DNA from: Cinclus cinclus
Lineage: Eukaryota > Chordata > Aves > Passeriformes > Cinclidae
NCBI RefSeq assembly: GCF_963662255.1
Contig: NC_085071.1
Location: forward strand, 2,382,701 to 2,446,700
Direction: 5' to 3'
DNA length: 64,000 bases
Shown here: positions 21,177-32,420 of the stretch, one piece after another
How positions within the stretch are numbered: position 1 is the first letter of the stretch
Layout: each line of letters opens with the position of its first letter
The notes under the pieces: generated by a model
What the model was told of the DNA's origin: nothing
Database searches by the model: none
Seen by the model: the letters and a program-made list of their open reading frames with translations, nothing else
Position numbers and translations under genes: made by a program

Positions 21177-22663
21177 TCCTCTTGTCCTGGCTGATCCCAT
21201 CTCCTCCTGTCCTGGCTGATCCCATCCCCTCCTGTCCCGACTGATCCCATCTCCTGCTGTCCTGGTTGATCCCATCCCCTCCTGTCCCGGGTGATCCCAT
21301 CCCCTCCTGTCCTGGCTGATCCCATCCCCTCCTGTCCTGGCTGATCCCATCTCCTCCTGTCCCAACTGATCCCATCTCCTGCTGTCCCGGCTGATCCTAT
21401 CTCCTCTTGTCCTGGCTGATCCCATCCCCTCCTGTCCTGGCTGATCCCATCTCCTCTTGTCCTGGCTGATCCCATCCCCTCCTGTCCCGACTGATCCCAT
21501 CTCCTGCTGTCCCGGGTGATCCCATCCCCTCCTGTCCCGGCTGATCCCATCTCCTGCTGTCCCGGGTGATCCCATCCCCTCCTGTCCCGGCTGATCCCAT
21601 CCCCTCCTGTCCCGGCTGATCCCATCTCCTGCTGTCCCAGTTGATCCCATCCCCTCCTGTCCCGGGTGATCCCATCTCCTGCTGTCCCGGCTGATCCCAT
21701 CTCCTCCTGTCCCGGGTGATCCCATCTCCTGCTGTCCCAGTTGATCCCATCCCCTCCTGTCCCGGGTGATCCCATCTCCTCCTGTCCCGGGTGATCCCAT
21801 CTCCTCCTGTCCCGGGTGATCCCATCCCCTCCTGTCCCGGCTGATCCCATCCCCTCCTGTCCCGGCTGATCCCATCTCCTGCTGTCCCAGTTGATCCCAT
21901 CCCCTCCTGTCCCGGGTGATCCCATCTCCTCCTGTCCCGGCTGATCCCATCTCCTCCTGTCCCGGGTGATCCCATCCCCTCCTGTCCCGGCTGATCCCAT
22001 CCCCTCCTGTCCCGGCTGATCCCATCCCCTCCTGTCCCGGCTGATCCCATCTCCTCCTGTCCCGGGTGATCCCATCCCCTCCTGTCCCGGCTGATCCCAT
22101 CTCCTGCTGTCCCGGCTGATCCCATCCCCTCCTGTCCCGGCTGATCCCATCCCCTCCTGTCCCGGTTGATCCCATCCCCTCCTGTCCCGGTTGATCCCAT
22201 CCCCTCCTGTCCTGGCTGATCCCATCTCCTCCTGTCCCGGGTGATCCCATCCCCTCCTGTCCCGGTTGATCCCATCCCCTCCTGTCCCGGTTGATCCCAT
22301 CTCCTCCTGTCCTGGCTGATCCCATCTCCTGCTGTCCCAGCTGATCCCATCTCCTGCTGTCCCGGGTGATCCCATCCCCTCCTGTCCCGGGTGATCCCAT
22401 CCCCTCCTGTCCCGGGTGATCCCATCTCCTGCTGTCCCGGCTGATCCCATCCCCTCCTGTCCTGGCTGATCCCATCCCCTCCTGTCCCGGCTGATCCCAT
22501 CTCCTGCTGTCCCGGGTGATCCCATCCCCTCCTGTCCCGGCTGATCCCATCTCCTGCTGTCCCGGCTGATCCCATCCCCTCCTGTCCTGGCTGATCCCAT
22601 CCCCTCCTGTCCCGGCTGATCCCATCTCCTGCTGTCCCGGGTGATCCTATCTCCTCCTGTGCC
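21177..22663. repeat. 25-bp minisatellite, about 60 copies
   Basis: Units consist of CTGATCCCAT + C(C/T)CCT(C/G)CTGT + CC(C/T)GG, with two-state variation at four or five sites (GTGATC/CTGATC/TTGATC, CCCC/CTCC, CTCC/CTGC). Three minus-strand frames stay open for 500-565 codons because 25 is not a multiple of three and no unit holds a stop; the peptide (GDGISRDRRGWDQPGQEGMG-like) is not a real protein. Confidence 0.98.
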
Positions 22664-23389
22664 ACTCTCTCCCGGAGCTCTGCTGGCTCCCAGGGTTGGG
22701 AGGCAGATTGAGCTGTTTGTTTTGCCTTGTCTGTCTCTTTATGCATCCCCAAGTCCCCAGTGACTCTGACAGCAGCTTCCAGCATGGAAGGCATCCTTGT
22801 TTTCATATATCTGTTAAATAAAATGTCAGCAGGTGACAACACAGCCTTCGTTGGTGCTGCTCCATAATTTAACTGAGTTAAGAAGAGATCAGAGCCTGGC
22901 ACCACATCTGGATTTAGAGCCTGGCCTGGGCTCTATTTGATATAAACCTGAGTGTAGAGACAACCTGTCCATGCCCAGGTTTCCTTCTGCACTGCTTTAA
23001 TTTGTGGCTGATCATCTCCATCCTTCAGGAGTACAGCACCACCCAGGTACCTCCAGGCTGGCACAGGTGGGATGGGTGGGCACTGTCACCTTTCCAGCAG
23101 TGGTGCCACCTGTACAGCTGAGCCTGGAAAAGCAGGAATGAAGAAGTTTTGGAGGTTTTTAGCACCACCAAAGTTTTTGCTACCACTGCCACCATGGTTT
23201 TTACTATGACCAAAGGCTCATTTTTCCATTTCAGCCACCCCAGTTCTGTTGCTGGCAGAAGCAAACACACCCTTCTTGTTGATTCCTTAGGATTTTAGCT
23301 TCTATATTTTCCATATATTTGTGACCCTGCAATTCTTTAGTGTAAAACTCTAAACTCCATACCCACTGTGAGCTGCTGCTTTCCCACTT
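22664..23389. other. No gene recognised
   Basis: Unique-looking sequence. A short Gly/Ser/Asn-rich reading on the minus strand near 23120-23230 was considered and not called. Confidence 0.5.
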
Positions 23390-23722
23390 TGGTCAGACAC
23401 AGCAATTCCTCTCCAGGCTGGGAATCAAGGACACCTCACTGCCTCAGGCCCTGAGAGATGGAAACAAAAATGATTGGGGGAGCAAACTTGGGGTAAATGA
23501 CTTCATTACCTGAAGCTGTAATTGAAAGATTAACCCCCAATGTGCAAATGGACCAAACTTATAAAAGTGTGAAAACCCATGAGCCATTGTTCATTTTGGG
23601 TGTAGCCCCTGGGGGGCTTTGTCTGCCCTAAATGTATCTGAAGGCCTTCAGTAAATACAACCTCTTTTTATTCCCTTGATTTTGTCTGGCCTCTGTTTTT
23701 AGGTAACCCCAAAAAGGCACCA
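23390..23722 (+). mobile_element. Probable endogenous-retrovirus LTR, 3' part
   Basis: The layout is that of an LTR: CCAAACTTATAAAAGTGTGA (TATA box near 23560), then about 90 bases later CAGTAAATACAACC (possible polyadenylation signal), then TTTTGTCTGGCCTCTGTTTT and a close at AAAGGCACCA. TCTGGCCTCTGTTTTAGGTA-like U5 ends are typical of avian ERV LTRs from memory. The 5' end and target-site duplication were not found, so extent and completeness are uncertain. Confidence 0.5.
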
Positions 23723-25029
23723 CTGTTCATCTGAAATCAGTGCAGCACGACCAGGACCTTCCTCTTGGATGTTTGAACTTTAAAATGGTGCTCACAGAAC
23801 CACAGAGAACCCAAAGCCTGACTCAGAAGGTTCCCTGTGCTGGCCCAGGAGGGGGGAACGTGCAGCACAAGCCCCTTTCAGCACTGCAGACCTGTTTGCA
23901 GGGTCTCATCCAGAGCAGCAGCACTGTCAATCACAGCCCACGTTCCAGGGACAGCAGACAGATTTTCTGTTATCAAAGTGACAAGTACAAAACCCATCCC
24001 TGACCTTTGCTCTCCAGAGCTCTGCCTAATGCTCTGCAAGATCCCCCCAGCCAATGGTGGTCTCCAGGTGAGGATTCAGTATTGAAATCATACATTTTAT
24101 AGCTGAAATTAAAAAAATAGATCTGTTCATTCTGTATGTGGGGAGTGTTGACACTATCCTCTAGCAATCCTTGCTTTCAGCTGATGCTGCTTACCACAAT
24201 TAAATATGAAACTTTAAACATCAAGATACCATGACCATGAACTTCATTTTTATTGTGGAGTATTCACATCTCTCCTTTTGTTCGTTGTGCAGCACACGAG
24301 CTGCTGGACTCCTGCCTGGTGGTGAGTGAACTGCCCTGAAATCCCCTTTAAAAACAAGCAGAGACATCCCCTTTTTGCACATTTATCATTACACAGCAGG
24401 TTTGTGAAGTATCAATTAGCTGTGTTGATTTTTCCATTCTTTAAACCACCCTGCAACCACAGCAGTGAGGGGCTTAACCCAGCCCTCACCTTCCCACATC
24501 CTCTGTGGTGTGAATTTATTTCCAAACAGGTTATTTTGCAGAACAAGAGCTGCCATTTCACCTCCCTGAGCTCAAAGCAAGGAGCTGGGCTGGCTCTGAC
24601 TCTTTAAAAACTTCTCCACACTCTGGCCACACTTTCTGCTCTTTCACCACAGATGAAAACATGGGCTGTGACACCCTCAGTGACATCAGAAATTGTGAAA
24701 TTCTGGTAGAAAGCAGTGGCAAACTAAATACCCAATGTCTGGCACAGGCTGAAGGTGTACAAAGCTCTCTTTGCCAAGCAGCCCTTCCCAGGATCCTGTT
24801 GATGCAGCAGGAACAGGAGAGCATCAATCATCAGCTATTTCTCCCCGAAACTCTTCTCTGTGGGTCATGGGAAATGTCCCCCTGCGCCACACTCAGTTAA
24901 TTAATTTGTGTCTCTATGCACGGCGATAATTGAGTCTCTGGTTCATTTCCCCGCGGTGCTCAGCGAGGCTCTTCTCTCCATTGGGCTGAGAGTGGCTCTG
25001 CTGTGGGCTGGGGGAATTTGGGGAAATCT
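23723..25029. other. No gene recognised; about 1.3 kb
   Basis: Unique sequence with AT-rich parts and one candidate regulatory island (24890-24985). No coding signal. Confidence 0.5.
24890..24985. promoter_or_regulatory. Candidate conserved noncoding element
   Basis: CAGTTAATTAATTTGTGTC followed by TATGCACGGCGATAATTGAG places homeodomain-type TTAATTA and ATAATTG cores within 50 bases beside a CpG. No repeat signature. Confidence 0.33.
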
Positions 25030-25166
25030 CTGCAAGTGTCTAAGGCCAGGCTGGACAGGGCTCAGGGCAGCCAGGGCCAGTGGAAGGTTTCCTGCCCATG
25101 GCAGGGGTGGGATGGGATTGGTTTTACAGCCCCTTCCAACTCAAACCATTCCGTGATTCTGTGATG
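25030..25166 (+). mobile_element. CR1 LINE 3' fragment
   Basis: GTCTAAGGCCAGGCTGGACA, TGCCCATGGCAGGGGTGGGA and CCTTCCAACTCAAACCATTC with a final GTGATTCTGTGATG are the last ~135 bases of CR1 in forward orientation. Confidence 0.92.
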
Positions 25167-25174
25167 ATCCCGTG

Positions 25175-25222
25175 TCTCCCATCCCATCCCATCCCATCCC
25201 ATCCCACACCATCCCACACCAG
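25175..25222 (+). repeat. (TCCCA)n microsatellite at a CR1 3' end
   Basis: About six TCCCA units followed by two CACACCATCCC variants, starting just after the CR1 tail. Expansion next to the tail is common for LINE insertions. Confidence 0.9.
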
Positions 25223-27034
25223 ACCTGTGAGCTCCAGGTGGGTGCTGCATGTCATCTCCCCAGGTGAACACCACAGTGCTGGCCTGTGCTGCCTGCTCTG
25301 CCCTCCTTGTTGAAGTCAAACTGATTTCCCAAGAGCTCACTCTGGATCCGGAGGAATCCATCCCAGTGCTGTGTCCTGGCTCCCCATCACAGCCTGCAAT
25401 CCTTCCAAGGACTCTTCCATCACCCCCAAAATCACGGAATTCAGGCCAGGTTAGGCACAGGCTCCTCTCTGCATTCACCTCCTGCTCGTGTTGTGTGGCA
25501 AACACCTCGCAGAGGCCCGTCCCCATGGAAAGGTCCATTTCTTTCCAGGGGAAGAGCTGGTCTGCACAGGAGCTGGTGCTGCCCTTTGCAGCCTGCCCTG
25601 CTTGAGTTCTCTGGGCACTGAGGGAGCCAGCCAGAGCTTCATCCAGCCCTTGCCCCAGACAGGGCCAGTCCTGGGAGCGTCCCCTTGGGCTGGTGGGCAG
25701 CAAAGCCCTGTCTGACCCTGCCAAGCTGCCTGCAGGGGCTCCCAGGGGCTGCTGCCTTGACTCTCCCACTCCTTTCTTGGCTCTTTGCTCCTGGCTCCAT
25801 GGCCAAGCTCCCCAGAGGTCGCGTTCCTGCTCAGGTTGGTTTGTACCCCACAACACGACCCTTTAAAGCAGCACTGCACTCATTCCACAGCTACACTGGT
25901 GCAAGGTTGGACCCTTTTCTTCATCCCTTCCTGTGTCCCTCAGGAACCTGCACACAGGAGATGAAAGGAGCAAAGCACTTCAGGGACTTCTTTTTATGTG
26001 CAATACAACATAAGGAAGTGGCTGCTTCGCTGTGCCCTAAACCGAGTTTGCATTGCAGGAGAAACTCTGGGGTGGGATCGGGAGGAACCACAGAAGGGAG
26101 AGCTGCAAAGCTGGCACTTGGGGCTGTGTGAGTGCCAAGGCTGGGTGTTTCCAGAGCTGTCACTGCAGTGCAGCCCCCAGCCCCTCCTGCCAGCAGCCAG
26201 GGGCTGTGTGCATCCAGCCTGTCGAGCTGTCACCGTCCTGCAGTGACAGACACTGCACAAGCTGCGAGACAGACAGGGCTCAGCACCCTGTCTCCTGAGC
26301 CAGGGCTCAGGGCAAAGCAGGCAGGAAGATGAGCTCAGCTCAGGCTGGAGCAGAAACAAGGCCAGGAATCACACACCCAGCCCAGCTGCCCTCTGCTCAC
26401 AGTATCCGCCATGGCCCAGCTGCCAGGGAGGCTCCTGGGGCTCTGCAGGAAGGCATCTCCTCAACCTGTCCAAAGAACTCCAAAAACACATCCCTTCCTT
26501 AGCCAAGCAAGCATCATTTCACAGCTCCAGCTGGGAAATGTGGCTGTAGCTGCTCTGCCTGTCCCTGTGACCCCCGAGGTGACCGTGGCTGCCTGTGACA
26601 GGTCAGGGTGGCTCAGTTGCTTGGGCAAAGCTGTGCTTTGCACCTGCGGAGATATTTCAAAGGCAGCACCAGAAAATAAGGGTGTGAAAGGAGAGCAAAC
26701 CTCCTGCTTTGAACCTCCTGGAGTTGTTCATCCTCTGGAAAGGAAAACAGAACATGAAAACACTTCAAAGAGAGCCCTCCACCAGCCAGGGAAGAGCTGG
26801 TGTGGAGCTGCAGTGGGAACTCGGGCATCCCCAGGCGTGCGAGTGGCTCCGAGTGTCCCCACATCACAGCCACCATGGGAATCACACTCTGTGCTGGAAA
26901 ATAAAGCTCAGGGCAGCTCCACACGGTCACCTCTGCACCATGTGGGACATGCTCAGCTCTGCAGCTCCAGCCCTACCTCCTGAACCATATCCGACTGCAG
27001 CTGTACTGCAGGGCGAGGAGAAAATTCATTAAAA

Positions 27035-27205
27035 CCCATCTCTCTGGAGGAATGGCACTGATATTAAGGGTCTATCAATAATGATTCACTAGGCCATGAT
27101 AGCAGTGAAATTGCAGTGATAAAGGGTGACAAAATATTGTAAGATATGTGCATTGAGGCTGTGGAGCAAATTATCTGATGTGAGACGCAACATGTGATGA
27201 TGTGC
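27035..27205. promoter_or_regulatory. Candidate conserved noncoding element
   Basis: TATCAATAATGATTCACTAG, GAAATTGCAGTGATAAAGGG and CAAATTATCTGATGTGAGAC occur in a 170-base AT-rich island with no repeat similarity. ATAATGATT and GATAA words suggest homeodomain or GATA-type sites. Inference only. Confidence 0.3.
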
Positions 27206-28884
27206 AGGGAACCAGCTGCTGCCCACGGGTAAGGTTAGAGAAAGGCACAGGGAATTCACTGCTGCTGGAACAAGGATTTTATCTGGGGGCTGCTCCCTGG
27301 GGATGGGGACTGACCCCAGCCCGATGCCTGCACTCCTTGAGGAGGAGCCCTTACTCTGGCCACACTTCCCTGCAGTACATGCAATTAATCACTAATGACT
27401 GGTGGTGAAAAGCAGTGCTCCTCCCCTCCAAACTCCTGGTGTGTAGTCATTTCCCATCCAAAGCGCTATTCTGGGCACATCCCTGAGTTCCAACAGCTGG
27501 ACTTGGGGTTGCTCCTGTTGCTCCCAGAGCCTGCTCCAGATCAGGACAGGCAAACCCCAGTCACTGAGAGCTCTGCCTGTGCCAGAGCCCTCAAAGCCAG
27601 GCTGGCTGCTGAGGAGGGATCAGGGAGCACGAGGAGCCAGTCCTGCTCTCCACATCCTCCTGACAAACTCTCCCTCACCTTTTCCAGGCTGGGACACCTC
27701 GTTCCCTCTTCATGACCAGAAGAGCCCTGGGCTGGCTCTGGCAGCAGCAGAATTTGTGGCTCTCTGGCTGTAGGGAATCCCCTGTCCCTCAAACACTCCC
27801 CGTGGCAGCAGACCCCCATTCCAGCCCCCTGCTGCCTGCTGTCATTTCCTGCTGCCATCCTTGAGCCTTTCCCGTGGTTCTCACTCAGGATTGATGGGGT
27901 TTAGGATTGTGAGCAGTAAAAACATGGTGAGGAAACTGCAGCATGTAAAAGCAGCCCCATAAAGAGCAAAGGCTTCTTCTTTTCCTCCCTGTAACCTGTA
28001 AAACATCCAGTAAATCCCAGACCCAAAGCAGCACACAGACCTAATCCCAAAAAGGCCAGGAATATCCCCTGATCAGGGGGATGTTGTGAGTGATGGTTTT
28101 AGCAGGGCCCAGTGGAAGCTTGTGTGGAACGTGCTGACAATTGATGTGATTTGACTGAGGGGATCTCAGAATGAGCCCACTTGTCCAGAAATATTTGCTG
28201 TGCCCGTTCCAAGCATTGAGGGAATGTGCTGTTATCCCCACCAGGCTGAACCTGTGTGCCTGAGGCTGGCTCAGGAGTCCAAGGGGGAATGGGGAAGGAG
28301 AGTGGGAGATGGGGAAGGAAAGTGCAGTGGGAGCCACGCTGCTTTCCTGCTTTCTCCTTCCCTAATGGACTCAATAATCGACTGGCAGTAGGAGTAGGAG
28401 TAGGAGTGAAAGTGCTCTGGCCAGGCAGTGCATGGAATATCTGATTCCCTGCCAGGATCTGGGGGATGGAAACAGCCCCGAGAGCCAGGGATGGAGCAAG
28501 GAGCATCCCTGAGCAACAGGGTGGGATTGCTGAAGGGGGCACTTCACCCTCTGCCTCTCCTGCCCACGGCAAAGATGTGCCATGGGGCTTGGCTGAAATC
28601 CCTGCCTGGCTGATCCTGGCTCACCTGGCCAGTCCCATCCCACTACTGCCAAGCCAGCAGTGCCTAGTGGCACTCCAGGGAGGGTGGGACATGCCAGGGG
28701 GTGCTGCCAGCCTGGACACAGCTCTGAACAGCGCTGCTTGCTCAGGGTGTGGAGAAATGCATGATCCTTGGAGACCGGGGCCATGGAAAGCAACCTCTGA
28801 ACTGAGGGGCCATGCCCCCTGTCCCCTGATCCCCCTTACATAAAGCATCTGCTGAGGTCACTGCTGTCCCCAGCTCCTCCGTGG

Positions 28885-29065
28885 TGGCTCTTGGAGGGCC
28901 TCAATGACATGATTATCCCTCCTTAGCAGAGCATTTCCAAAGCCCAAGGAGGGCTTTGCTCACTAATCTGGCATTCAGTGCAGATAATAGGCTTTGAGAT
29001 GAAGCCCTCCTGGAGTCTATTTTAAGGTGGTTTTGTAGCTTTGTTGCCTGTCACAGCAAGAGCCA
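28885..29065. promoter_or_regulatory. Candidate conserved noncoding element
   Basis: ATGACATGATTATCCCTCC, TTTGCTCACTAATCTGGCAT, AGATAATAGGCTTTGAGATG and TTTGTTGCCTGTCACAGC form a non-repetitive, non-GC-rich island immediately before the TG-rich array. TGATTATC, GATAA and TGTCA words are typical homeodomain, GATA and MEIS-type sites. Confidence 0.3.
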
Positions 29066-29283
29066 TCCTGTTACAGTGCTTCAGGGACACTGCCACATCA
29101 CAGTCACTGTCACTGTGTCCCCTGCCAGAGATGCTCCTTCTCATGCCCGCGTGCCACCCCCAGCCCCTGGGCTTCCCCAGCCTTGTTAGGCTCCTGTCTT
29201 GCCCTTTCCTAAAACTTTAAGGGGACTCCTCAGGAAGGAGTTGGGGATGGAAAGGGCATCTCCCAGGCCTGGAGCAGGGCTGG

Positions 29284-30240
29284 ACTGAGGTGTTTGTCCA
29301 GTGGGGTGTCCATCCAGTGAGGTGTGTGTCCTGTGAGGTGTGTGTCCCGTGAGGTGTGTGTGCAGTGAGGTGTGTGTGTCCCGTGAGGTGTGTGTGCAGT
29401 GAGGTGTGTGTGCAGTGAGGTGTGTGTCCAGTGAGGTGTGTGTGCAGTGAGGTGTGTGTCCTGTGAGGTGTGTGCAGTGAGGTGTGTGTGTCCTGTGAGG
29501 TGTGTGCAGTGAGGTGTGTGTGTCCTGTGAGGTGTGTGTCCTGTGAGGTGTGTGTCCTGTGAGGTGTGTGTGCAGTGAGTTGTGTGTCCTGTGAGGTGTG
29601 TGTGTCCTGTGAGGTGTGTGTGTCCTGTGAGGTGTGTGTGCAGTGAGGTGTGTGTGCAGTGAGGTGTGTGTGTCCTGTGAGGTGTGTGTGCAGTGAGGTG
29701 TGTGTGCAGTGAGGTGTGTGTGCAGTGAGGTGTGTGTGCAGTGAGGTGTGTGTGTCCTGTGAGGTGTGTGTGTCCTGTGAGGTGTGTGTCCTGTGAGGTG
29801 TGTGTGTCCTGTGAGGTGTGTGCCCAGTGAGGTGTGTGTGTCCCGTGAGGTGTGTGTGCAGTGAGGTGTGTGTGTCCTGTGAGGTGTGTGCCCAGTGAGG
29901 TGTGTGTGTCCTGTGAGGTGTGTGTCCTGTGAGGTGTGTGTGTCCTGTGAGGTGTGTGTGCAGTGAGGTGTGTGTGCAGTGAGGTGTGTGTGCAGTGAGG
30001 TGTGTGTCCTGTGAGGTGTGTGTGTCCTGTGAGGTGTGTGCCCAGTGAGGTGTGTGTGTCCTGTGAGGTGTGTGCAGTGAGGTGTGTGTCCTGTGAGGTG
30101 TGTGTGTCCTGTGAGGTGTGTGTGCAGTGAGGTGTGTGTCCTGTGAGGTGTGTGCCCAGTGAGGTGTGTGTGCAGTGAGGTGTGTGTCCTGTGAGGTGTG
30201 TGTGCCCTGTGAGGTGTGTGTGTCCTGTGAGGTGTGTGCC
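29284..30240. repeat. TG-rich minisatellite, 14-18-bp units, about 56 copies
   Basis: Units are GTGAGGTGTGTGTGCA, GTGAGGTGTGTGTCCT and GTGAGGTGTGTGTGTCCT with shorter variants. Length differs by 2 bp because of the internal GT run. Minus-strand frames of 342-422 codons are His/Thr-rich by-products. Alternating GT gives Z-DNA potential. Confidence 0.97.
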
Positions 30241-32199
30241 CCAGGTCCTTGCCTGCAAGGGGTGATCCTGTCAGGGGTGCCCTGTCCAGCCCCATGAGGT
30301 GGCCTGGGCCAAGGGACTCCCCTCCTCCATCCAGGAACTTCCCTAGTTTATGAAATTCCTTATTTAGGGTAATGGCTGCAGCAATTTCAGAAGGGAGGCT
30401 CCCTCCAGGGGCAGCTGGGGACACACTGTGCCCCCACCCCAGGGCAGCACCCACACAGGGCTGCAGGGGAAGAGGAGCCCAGTCCCCCTGGCATCCAGAA
30501 ACACTGGGATGTGGGGACTCTCCTGTCCCTCAGGGCACCCTCCAGCCTTTTCCTGCCCCTGTCTGCCCTCTCACACCTCCACACGTTGCTTTTCAGTCTC
30601 CTCGCATTTCATGTCACCGCAGCCAGCCTGGGAAAGGCTCCAGCCGGGGGACATGTCCTGGTGGGTGCTGTGCCCTCCGCACCCCCAGCTCCTGTGGAAT
30701 CAGGGTTTCCCCTCCTGCCCAAGCACAGCCGATGCATCTCCAGCAGCCCGGGGCCGGCTCAGCTCGGGACAGGGGTGACAAATCCTCCCTTTCTGTCCTG
30801 CTGGGAGCTGGCTGGGCACTCACACAGCCCTGCCAGCCTCTAAATTAGGGACAGTCTGCCCCCAGTTCCAGCCCTGCCGTGACAGCTCCAGGAGCCCCTG
30901 AAGTGCCAGCACAGCCAGAAGGGAGCAGGTGAGGGGTGAATCCCAGCCTGGGCTCCTTCCCACTGGGAGCTCTCTGGTGGTGCCAGGAGGGCTGGCAGGG
31001 AGCTGCCACGGGCTTTGCCTCTCCACGGGAGATGCGTGGTCCCAGGCAAGGTCATCCTGTGGAGAGGGGTGGCAGGGACAGGGCTGCGGAGAGATGGCAG
31101 GATGTGAGGGACCTGTAAAGGCTGTCCCAAGGACAGACCTGAGGCACCTGTAAAAGGTGTTGGGGCCCTTTGCAGGCACCCACAGAGGCTGTGTCTGGGC
31201 ACCGGGAGCTTCCCCTTCCTGAAGGTTTAGGGGTCTCCTTGTGACATTCTCCAGCCTTTTTCTGTGTCCTCTTCCACGACCCCACATCCCCACCTCGCTT
31301 TTCAGGCTCATGTTGTGTCTCCTGTCACCACTCAGCTGGAGGAAGGGGACATCTCCAAGGTGTGTCTGTGTCCCCTGCATTTCCCAGCTCACAGAGCTCT
31401 GTGGAAAGGGTGAGTCCACACCTGTTTTACCTCCCCTGTGTGTGCCAGGAGGTACCATCCCTGGGACCAGTCCCAGCACTGGGAGCTGGGAAGGCTGGGC
31501 TGGCAGAGCTCTGGGAGTCTCCAGGGTTCCATGGTCCAGCCCAGCATGCACTGGCAGAGCTGCTGGGATTTGTGGACTGGAATAGCATGAAATGATGCTG
31601 AAAATCCAGGTTAATCTGAACCAGCTCCAGAGGCCAGTTCTGCCAGAGCCGCCTCTTTATCTGCAGTGTGAATCTAAATCCACAGCAGGCTTAGCTTGGG
31701 TCTTGGCAGCTTTACGTCGGCTCTGATTAGTTCACATCACCTTTACAGCTCCCTGACCCTCTGCTGGGGAGCTGCCTCCGGATTGTTAATATTTTATATT
31801 TACACAACAGGGTCACAGTCCTCAGGTGTCCCTGGGGCAGCTTCCAAAAAGTCCCCTGGCCTCCTGCCTCCCTGTGAGCCACATCCCTTGGGGATGTTGT
31901 CCAGCATCCTCTGACAGCCAGCACATCACAAAGGGTGAGGACCACCATGCACCCCTAAACCCAGGCCTAAATCTGAGTCAGGCAGCAGATGGGCTGTTGT
32001 GTGCTGGGTGTGATCCCTGCCTTGGGATCCAGCGGCTCAACCACCTCCCGTGGGATTGGCAGCACCAGGAACACGAGGGGATAGTGGGAGGCTGTTTGGA
32101 GACAGTGCCCCTGACCAGAACATCAGAGAGAATGAGGGTGTGGTTGTAACCCTGCACTGGAAATCCTGCAGGAGAACCAACCCCAACCAGAATATCCAT
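30241..32199. other. No gene recognised; about 2 kb
   Basis: GC-rich unique sequence with open frames up to 243 codons (30820-31551 minus) and no recognisable domain. Around 31600-31800 the sequence becomes less GC-rich (TTTACGTCGGCTCTGATTAG, TTGTTAATATTTTATATTTA), possibly a regulatory island. Confidence 0.5.
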
Positions 32200-32420
32200 C
32201 CATCCTGACAAAGCTGGAGGTGATTCCAGCCCCTGCCGTGGGCAGGGACACCTTCCACTAGACCAGTGTGCTCCAAATCTGGCCTTGGACCCTTCTAGGG
32301 ATTCCAGAAGCAGCCACAGCTTCTCTGGGCATGTTGTGCCCCCCCCACTCTCACAGGGAACGATTTCTCCCCAAAATCCCATCTAAACCTGCTCTCCTGC
32401 AGCTCTTCTGCCCCCATTGT
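32200..32420 (-). mobile_element. CR1 LINE 3' fragment
   Basis: CCGTGGGCAGGGACACCTTC, CTTGGACCCTTCTAGGGATT and GCAGCCACAGCTTCTCTGGG are the reverse complement of a CR1 3' end. The terminal tail is missing or badly eroded. Confidence 0.88.

Larger units (their letters stand above)
25223..29283. other. No gene recognised; about 4 kb
   Basis: A large unique stretch without CR1. Open frames include 25062-25856 minus (264 codons) and 26411-26983 plus (190 codons); neither shows a domain, compositional periodicity or splice structure I recognise. Candidate regulatory islands lie at 27035-27205 and 28885-29065. Confidence 0.5.

Noticed and set aside
20928..22905. Minus-strand frames of 502-565 codons (GDGISRDRRGWDQPGQ-type)
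   Set aside because: By-product of the 25-bp array, open in three overlapping frames at once.
23120..23235. Short Gly/Ser/Asn-rich minus-strand reading reminiscent of an RNA-binding protein tail
   Set aside because: About 20 residues only, no flanking homology, no poly(A) tail of a retropseudogene.
29186..30454. His/Thr-rich minus-strand frames of 342-422 codons
   Set aside because: By-product of the TG-rich array.
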